Positions 1 through 5,699 of a stretch of 10,518 nucleotides of DNA are shown piece by piece. Below the pieces are notes generated by a model, which did not search any database, was not told where the DNA came from, and saw only the letters and a list, made by a program, of their open reading frames with translations. Numbering within the stretch: position 1 is the stretch's first letter; each line of letters starts with the position of its first letter. Both the position numbers and the translations under genes were made by a program. Source of the stretch: Muribaculaceae bacterium (lineage in GTDB: Bacteria > Bacteroidota > Bacteroidia > Bacteroidales > Muribaculaceae); NCBI GenBank assembly GCA_029060585.1, contig JAIDTS010000309.1:1-10518 (forward strand). Reading direction: 5' to 3'.

Positions 1-549
1 AACGATTCAACTCTCGACCATGACTGGATGACACTTCGTGGTAAGGCATCCGATTATTATTCTCTGACTCAGAATCCCGGACATCTCACAGTGAAATGCG
101 CCGATGTCAAGTCAAGCGAGAAGGCGGTTCTTCCATATGTCTGCCGTCGTCTCTGCCACCACAACTTCAACTGCTGCACGCACATGACTTTCGTTCCCGA
201 GTCTGACAGCCAGCTTGCAGGTATGCTTCTCCTCAAGGACGAGACCCACCAGTATCTCCTTGCACGTACCCGCCACGGCGACACACACAAGCTCGAGGTC
301 CGTAAGATTGCTGAAGACGGCAGCCATACTATCGCTGAAATTCCCGTCGATTCCTCGCTCTCCGCGGTGGATTTCAAGATATCCGGCAGTGGCCTTAAAT
401 ATGGATTCCATTATTCGGTCGACGGCGGAAAGAAATGGGAGCTGCTTGCCGACGATGTTGACGCAGGTTTCACTTCTACCGCAGAGGCCGGAGGATTCAC
501 CGGCACGGTTGTCGGGCTCTACGCGTCCAACGCGGAGAATATCGATTGA
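1..549 (+). CDS. GH43-type glycosidase, C-terminal beta-sandwich domain (5' end outside window)
   Basis: The reading frame is open from the first base, so this is the last 182 codons of a longer gene; the ATG at 28 is internal. The visible part matches the concanavalin A-like domain that follows the five-bladed propeller in many GH43 beta-xylosidases and alpha-L-arabinofuranosidases (the beta-xylosidase C-terminal domain family). It opens with W-x-x-LR, then YYSLTQNPGHLTVK, a CRRxxHHNF segment where the family usually has RRQxH, TFVPESDSQLAGMLLLKD, and near the end YSVDGGKKWELL and GGFTGTVVGLYASN. In GH43 enzymes this domain packs against the catalytic domain and can help form the active site. 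The catalytic acids lie upstream and cannot be checked, so the substrate (xylo- or arabino-oligosaccharide) is inferred. Five cysteines in codons 33-59 are unusual. The stop is 38 nt before the first SusC, which suggests co-transcription. Cell location is unknown without the N-terminus. Confidence 0.8.
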   Translation, partial: NDSTLDHDWMTLRGKASDYYSLTQNPGHLTVKCADVKSSEKAVLPYVCRRLCHHNFNCCTHMTFVPESDSQLAGMLLLKDETHQYLLARTRHGDTHKLEVRKIAEDGSHTIAEIPVDSSLSAVDFKISGSGLKYGFHYSVDGGKKWELLADDVDAGFTSTAEAGGFTGTVVGLYASNAENID

Positions 550-587
550 TTGAAATACTTTCCATTATACTTTAATATTTAATAGCG

Positions 588-3500
588 ATGAAAAATGTAA
601 AGAAAACTTTTCATTACATTGCGTTACTGATGGTCATGGTACTGTCGGGGTCGTTTTCGGCCTGGGCAGACATAGTCAAAGGTAACGTTGTCGATGAGTC
701 GGGCGAACCCCTCATCGGCGTGACAGTCCGCGTAGACGGTACCTCTATAGGTACGGCTACCGATATTGATGGTAATTACTCCATCAATGTACCTAACATC
801 AAGAAGGACCACCTTCTCTACGGCTATGTCGGCATGGCCGACCAGAAGATCGCTGTCAATGGCCGCACTACAATCAATGTGGTCATGAAGGAAGACTCCG
901 AGCTTCTTGACGAGGTCGTTGTCGTTGGTTACGGCCAGCAGAAGAAGGCTTCTGTGGTCGGTGCTATCGCGACTACTTCCGGTACTACTCTTGCCAAGGC
1001 GGGTGGTGTATCCAGCGTGGGAGCTGCCCTTACCGGTAACCTTCCCGGTGTGACCACCATGGCATCCAGCGGTAAACCCGGTGAGGAAGACCCGCAGATC
1101 GTGATTCGTGGACAGACTTCATGGAACGGCTCCGATCCTCTAATCCTTGTCGACGGTATCGAGCGACCCATGAGCACCGTTGATATCCAGTCGGTCGAGT
1201 CTATCTCAGTTCTTAAGGACGCATCCGCGACCGCCGTCTATGGTGTGAAGGGTGCAAACGGCGTCATCCTTATCACTACCAAGCGTGGTCAGGAAGGTCG
1301 CGCTCAGATCGGTGTTTCGGTCAACGCTGCGGCAAAGGTCGTTTCTAAACTTCCGAGCGTTGTCGGTTCTCCAGAGGCCCTCTATATGCGAAACCGCATC
1401 ATCGAGCGCGAGCTTGGTCTTCAGCCAGGTTCATGGATCGATATGACTCCCCTCGACATTATTGAGAAGTATCGCAATCCCGCCAACGACGAGGAATGGG
1501 ACCGTTATCCCAACGTAAACTGGCAGGAGGAGATATTCAACAAGACCGCTATGGCCTACAACCCCAACATCAACGTCCGTGGTGGTACAAAGTTCGTGAA
1601 GTATTACGCTGCTATCGACTATCTGAACGAGGGTGACTTGTTCAAGAAGATGGATATCGGACGTGGTTATGAAGGTGGTTACGGCTTCAATCGTGTCAAC
1701 ATCCGTTCAAACCTGGACTTCCAGCTTACTCCGACCACAACCTTTAAGGTGAACCTTTCCGGTTCGTATGGTGAGAAGAAGAACCCTGCGGGTCTGTTCT
1801 CTCCCTGGGCCGAGACTCAGCTCTGGCAGTCAGCCTATGGCGCGGCTCCGGACGCATATCGTCCTGTATACTCCGATGGAACCTGGGGTTATCACCCCAC
1901 CAAGTCTCAGGCTGTTCCTAACTCTCTGAAATCTATCGCCACCAGCGGTACAGAGTATCAAGCTACTACCCGTATCAATACCGACTTCACAATCGAGCAG
2001 GACCTGAAGTTCATTACCCCCGGACTCCGTGCCAGCGCGATGGTATCCTGGGACAACAACATGCAGGAGACAGGCCGTGGTATTTCCGACGGTCTTGATC
2101 CTCAGCAGAAATATATCGACCCTGTTACCGGTGAGACAGTATGGTCTCATACTACCGAGCCCGATGGTCTTGACTTCAACGAGGAACAGAATTGGAACAT
2201 AAATAAAGGTAGTATTAATATCTACGCTACCAACCGTTTCCTCTTCTATCAGGGTCAGCTTTTCTACGGCCGCCAGTTCGGTCAGCACGACGTGACAGCG
2301 ATGGGAGTGTTCAACCGTCAGGAGATATCCTACGGTACTGAGTTCAAGCGTTTCCGTGAGGACTGGGCGTTCCGTGCAACATATAACTTTGCAGAACGTT
2401 ATTTCGCTGAGTTCAACGGTGCATACAATGGTTCTGAGAAGTTCGGCCGCGACTATCGCTTCGACTTCTTCCCCTCGGGAGCTATCGGCTGGCGTCTCAG
2501 CGAGGAGCCTTTCATGAAGTGGAGCCGTAACTGGCTCGACAACTTCAAGATCCGTTACTCGCTCGGTCAGGTCGGTGACGACCAGGCAGGTGGACGCTTC
2601 CTTTATATGACTCAATGGGCTGCTGGCGGACAAGGAAAATTCTATCCCAACGGCGAAAGCCCCTACACATGGTATAAGGAGTCTCAGCAGGGTAACCCTG
2701 ACATCCACTGGGAGAAGGCCATCAAGCAGAACCTCGGTATCGACTTTACAATCTACAACAGCCTCGTGAGCGGTACTATCGAGCTCTTCAAGGAGAAGCG
2801 TACCGATATCCTCGTGTCAGGCGGCGACCGTGCGATTCCATCCTACTTCGGTGGTTCAGCGCCTATGGCCAACCTTGGACGCGTAGACAGCAAGGGTTAT
2901 GAGTTTGAACTCCGTTTCAACTATACTTTCCCCAACAACCTGCATCTTTGGGCAAACCTGAACATGACTCACTCCGAGAACCTGGTCAAGATGAAGGATG
3001 ATCCTGCCCTCATGGAGGCTTACCGCAAGAGCGAAGGCTATATGATCGGTCAGGACCGCATCGTCTACGATGCAGGCTACGCTCAGACTTGGGACGACGT
3101 CATCGCGATGACTCCCCACAACACTAACGACAACCAGAAGCTCCCCGGTCAGCCCATCATGGTAGACTACAACGGTGATGGTGTGATCGACAGCTCAGAC
3201 TCCACTCCTTATGGATACAGTGGTATTCCTCAGAATACCTACAACGCCACTATCGGCCTTGACTGGAAAGGTTGGAGCATTTATCTTCAGATGTATGGTG
3301 TGACCAATGTTCAGCGTACTATCGTGTTTGAGTCATATAGAAGTAATCTTAATGCATTGTATGCAGGTGTCAACTTCTGGTATCCCGGTGCCGCTGATGC
3401 GGATGTGGATCGTCCGGTTCCTGTATGGAATGCTACCCCGAGCTACTACAATGGCTTCGACAACCGCTACAACCACTACGACGGCAGCTACTTCCGTCTC

Positions 3501-3713
3501 AAGAATGTGGAAATTGCTTATACTTGGACTTCCGGTTGGATCAAGAAGATTGGCCTCAGCTCTCTTAAAGTATATGTCAACGGCAACAACCTCCTGCAGT
3601 GGAGCCACATGCCTGACGACCGCGAGAGCAACTTCGCAGGTACAGGCAACGCCTCTCAGGGTGCATATCCTACCGTACGTCGTTTCAACCTTGGTATCAA
3701 GTTCGATATCTAA
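588..3713 (+). CDS. SusC/RagA-family TonB-dependent outer-membrane transporter (full-length type)
   Basis: This is a 1041-residue outer-membrane barrel of the SusC type, expected to import oligosaccharides with its SusD lid and TonB/proton-motive energy. Residues 1-27 form a signal peptide with a likely signal peptidase I site after AWA. Residues 29-102 are the carboxypeptidase-regulatory-like beta-sandwich (VKGNVVDESGEPLIG, then DIDGNY). The TonB box DEVVVVGYG is at 108-116. The plug spans about 117-234, with LPGV, IRG (173-175), LILVDGIER and LKDASATAVYG, and ends in LITTKRG. The remainder is barrel, including the family-typical FFPSGAIGWRLSEE (627-640) and a D-x-N-x-D-G loop at 860-868. 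It ends in FNLGIKFDI. There is no extra N-terminal STN signalling domain, so control through an anti-sigma factor is unlikely. The ATG at 588 is chosen because the signal peptide begins there. The partner SusD starts 12 nt after the stop. The family call is secure; the substrate is not known from sequence. Confidence 0.97.
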   Translation: MKNVKKTFHYIALLMVMVLSGSFSAWADIVKGNVVDESGEPLIGVTVRVDGTSIGTATDIDGNYSINVPNIKKDHLLYGYVGMADQKIAVNGRTTINVVMKEDSELLDEVVVVGYGQQKKASVVGAIATTSGTTLAKAGGVSSVGAALTGNLPGVTTMASSGKPGEEDPQIVIRGQTSWNGSDPLILVDGIERPMSTVDIQSVESISVLKDASATAVYGVKGANGVILITTKRGQEGRAQIGVSVNAAAKVVSKLPSVVGSPEALYMRNRIIERELGLQPGSWIDMTPLDIIEKYRNPANDEEWDRYPNVNWQEEIFNKTAMAYNPNINVRGGTKFVKYYAAIDYLNEGDLFKKMDIGRGYEGGYGFNRVNIRSNLDFQLTPTTTFKVNLSGSYGEKKNPAGLFSPWAETQLWQSAYGAAPDAYRPVYSDGTWGYHPTKSQAVPNSLKSIATSGTEYQATTRINTDFTIEQDLKFITPGLRASAMVSWDNNMQETGRGISDGLDPQQKYIDPVTGETVWSHTTEPDGLDFNEEQNWNINKGSINIYATNRFLFYQGQLFYGRQFGQHDVTAMGVFNRQEISYGTEFKRFREDWAFRATYNFAERYFAEFNGAYNGSEKFGRDYRFDFFPSGAIGWRLSEEPFMKWSRNWLDNFKIRYSLGQVGDDQAGGRFLYMTQWAAGGQGKFYPNGESPYTWYKESQQGNPDIHWEKAIKQNLGIDFTIYNSLVSGTIELFKEKRTDILVSGGDRAIPSYFGGSAPMANLGRVDSKGYEFELRFNYTFPNNLHLWANLNMTHSENLVKMKDDPALMEAYRKSEGYMIGQDRIVYDAGYAQTWDDVIAMTPHNTNDNQKLPGQPIMVDYNGDGVIDSSDSTPYGYSGIPQNTYNATIGLDWKGWSIYLQMYGVTNVQRTIVFESYRSNLNALYAGVNFWYPGAADADVDRPVPVWNATPSYYNGFDNRYNHYDGSYFRLKNVEIAYTWTSGWIKKIGLSSLKVYVNGNNLLQWSHMPDDRESNFAGTGNASQGAYPTVRRFNLGIKFDI

Positions 3714-3725
3714 CCTCTCAAAAAC

Positions 3726-5672
3726 ATGAAAAAGATAAAATATAACATATTCGTACTTCTTGCTGCCCTGTTGGCCTGCGGCTCTTTCTCAAGCTGCACC
3801 GACTACCTTGACAAGGCTCCGGAGAGTGAGATCTCTGAAGATGAGGCATTCAAGAATTTCAAGAATTTCCAGGGTTTCGTGGAGGAGATGTATTTCTGTC
3901 TCCCCAATATAGCGACAATCTACTGGAACAACTCCTTCAACTGGGGTGAGGATGAGTTCACCGGCATCAACGAGACCTACATGATGTGTGATAAGGTCGA
4001 CAAGGGTGACTTCTGGGGCTGGCAGTCTGAGCACGACGGCTGGGGTTGCGGCTTCATGGATATAGGTGGTTTCGACACCAGCAAGTATTCCAACGTAGGC
4101 GACCAGCCTACCCTCTGGAAAGGTTCCTGGTATGCCATCCGTAAGGCAAACCTCGGTCTCGCCAACATGGAACGTATGACCCAGGCTACAGATGAAGAGA
4201 GAAGAATGATCAAGGGTCAGCTCCTTTTCTTCCGTGGTTTCTACCACTTCATGCTCATGCAGTATTTTGGTGGTCTTCCCTACATTGACGAGGTGCTCGG
4301 AAGCAGCGCGCTGACTAATCCCCGTCTCACCTATGCTGAATGTGCCGAGAAGGCTGCTCAGGACCTCCGTGAGGCTGCCGACCTTCTCCCGATCGACTGG
4401 GACTCTACTCAGGCCGGTGCAATCACCAAGGGCAACAACAAGCTCCGCATCAATAAGATCATGGCTCTCGGCTATCTTGGCAAGAACCTCCTCTGGGCCG
4501 GTTCTCCGCTTATGACCAACGACCCGAACCTCGCGGCCCACGGTGGCGAGAGACTTCCGGCCAACGCACTCGGTTACAATGAGGACTTCTGCAAGCGTGC
4601 GGCTGACGTTCTCGGAGAACTCCTTAACCTCGTCGAGTCAGGTCAGACACAGTATTCGCTCGTCAACTTCGACAACTACAAGGAACTCTTCCTTACCCAC
4701 AACCGCGGCGGTCTGATGCCCGGTTCTACTGAGGCTATCTATCGTAACCCGTGCGACGACTGGAACCGCTCCAACTGGGGACAGACCCGCGACTACGGTA
4801 CGAAGTTCATCACCGACAACGGTATCTGCTATCACCCGACAGCCAACTACGTGAACTACTACGGTATGGCTAACGGCCTTCCTCTCGACGATCCTGATTC
4901 AGGTTTCGACAAGACTCATCCCTGGAAGGGCCGCGATCCCCGCTTCTATCACGACATCCGTTACGACGGTTGCAAACTCGAGCTTGGCGGTAACACTGAG
5001 GCTGATCCTTATCGATATGCTCCTCTGTACACCGGTGGCGCTCTCAGAAGTGATACGGAAGGAAGCCGCTCTGGTTATCTGAACTATAAGTTCGTCCGTG
5101 ATGACTTCAACAAGTGGGATAAGAACGGTGCCGACAACTGGGGTGCAAACAACCATATGCTGATTCCCTACATGCGTCTTGCCGATGTCTACCTGATGTA
5201 TGCCGAGTCTGCCTGCAACGGTTATGGCACACCATCAGGTAAGTCTTCAAACTTCGGAAAAACCGCGGTTCAGGCTATCAATACCATACGTGAGCGTGCC
5301 GGTGTCTCTCCGGTCAATGGCAAGTATCTCGGCTCCCTTGACAGCTTCATGAGTGAGGTTCGCCGCGAGCGTGCCGTCGAGCTTGCTTTCGAGGGTCACC
5401 GATTCACCGACCTGCGTCGATGGATGCTTATAGATAAGTATCCTTACAATATAAAGACCTCGCAGGAATTCACCCGCTCGGGCAACCTCGCCGGTATCGA
5501 GAAGGATTCTTCTGTCGGTATAAACAAGAACGATCCTACGCAGAACGCGGTGGTCGGATTCAGGGAGGAAGTGGTAGTAGAGCGTCCGTTGACCTCGAAG
5601 CACTACTGGCTGCCACTTAAGGTCAAAGACGTATCGATGTATCCGGAGTTCTATCAGAATCCGGGATGGTGA
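3726..5672 (+). CDS. SusD/RagB-family surface glycan-binding lipoprotein (partner of first SusC)
   Basis: This 648-residue lipoprotein is expected to sit on the cell surface as the hinged lid of the SusC encoded 12 nt upstream and to bind glycan. The signal peptide has lipobox FSSC with lipidated Cys24, followed by T-D-Y-L-D; acidic residues just after the cysteine fit Bacteroidetes surface export. The SusD N-terminal alpha-helical (TPR-like) region includes GQLLFFRGFYHFMLMQYFGG at about 164-183. Later conserved family blocks are WKGRDPRFYHDIRYDG (from residue 400), MRLADVYLMYAESAC, and RRERAVELAFEGHRFTDLRRW (546-566). The C-terminus ends in QNPGW, a usual SusD ending. At 648 residues it is on the long side for the family. 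Residues 67-135 are rich in tryptophan, which may contribute to glycan contact; that is inference. The ATG at 3726 is the only start giving a complete lipoprotein signal. Confidence 0.97.
   Translation: MKKIKYNIFVLLAALLACGSFSSCTDYLDKAPESEISEDEAFKNFKNFQGFVEEMYFCLPNIATIYWNNSFNWGEDEFTGINETYMMCDKVDKGDFWGWQSEHDGWGCGFMDIGGFDTSKYSNVGDQPTLWKGSWYAIRKANLGLANMERMTQATDEERRMIKGQLLFFRGFYHFMLMQYFGGLPYIDEVLGSSALTNPRLTYAECAEKAAQDLREAADLLPIDWDSTQAGAITKGNNKLRINKIMALGYLGKNLLWAGSPLMTNDPNLAAHGGERLPANALGYNEDFCKRAADVLGELLNLVESGQTQYSLVNFDNYKELFLTHNRGGLMPGSTEAIYRNPCDDWNRSNWGQTRDYGTKFITDNGICYHPTANYVNYYGMANGLPLDDPDSGFDKTHPWKGRDPRFYHDIRYDGCKLELGGNTEADPYRYAPLYTGGALRSDTEGSRSGYLNYKFVRDDFNKWDKNGADNWGANNHMLIPYMRLADVYLMYAESACNGYGTPSGKSSNFGKTAVQAINTIRERAGVSPVNGKYLGSLDSFMSEVRRERAVELAFEGHRFTDLRRWMLIDKYPYNIKTSQEFTRSGNLAGIEKDSSVGINKNDPTQNAVVGFREEVVVERPLTSKHYWLPLKVKDVSMYPEFYQNPGW
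3849..3866 (+). repeat. Two tandem copies of the 9-mer TTCAAGAAT
   Basis: Two perfect, in-frame copies encode Phe-Lys-Asn twice (residues 42-47 of the first SusD), followed by another Phe codon. The unit is three codons long, so gain or loss would keep the frame. It may be a small slippage duplication or ordinary sequence; its age and role cannot be judged here. Confidence 0.6.
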
Positions 5673-5699
5673 TCATAAACCCCATAATTACATTTTATA

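Noticed and set aside
28..30. ATG as the start of the first gene
   Set aside because: The frame is open to base 1 and residues before this Met already match the GH43-associated domain (W-x-x-LR), so it is an internal codon.
550..587. Promoter in the gap before the first SusC
   Set aside because: TACTTTCC and TACTTTAA only partly match the Bacteroidetes -7 element TAnnTTTG and no TTTG lies at the right distance upstream.
739..754. GTACCT/AGGTAC inverted repeat in the first SusC
   Set aside because: Only six base pairs inside coding sequence, expected by chance several times in a window of this size.
1830..2708. Open reading frame of 292 codons on the minus strand
   Set aside because: It lies wholly antisense to the first SusC, has no signal or domain I recognise, and is a by-product of codon bias (few codons that read as stops on the opposite strand).
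3165..3191. Dockerin-like or EF-hand calcium loop in the first SusC (and 8022-8048 in the second)
   Set aside because: The D-x-N-x-D-G-x-I-D loop is a regular conserved feature of SusC barrels; a single copy without dockerin helices does not indicate a cellulosome-type module.
3573..3588. 16-nt exact repeat shared with 8424-8439 in the other SusC
   Set aside because: Both encode the conserved YVNGN strand near the SusC C-terminus; shared protein motif plus codon bias explains it.
3789..4541. Open reading frame of 250 codons on the minus strand
   Set aside because: Antisense shadow of the first SusD; composition follows the complement of its codons and no independent gene features are seen.
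5689..5696. TACATTTT as a -7 promoter element before the second SusC
   Set aside because: Close to TAnnTTTG, but it ends three bases before the ATG and has no -33 partner; ordinary A/T-rich start region.
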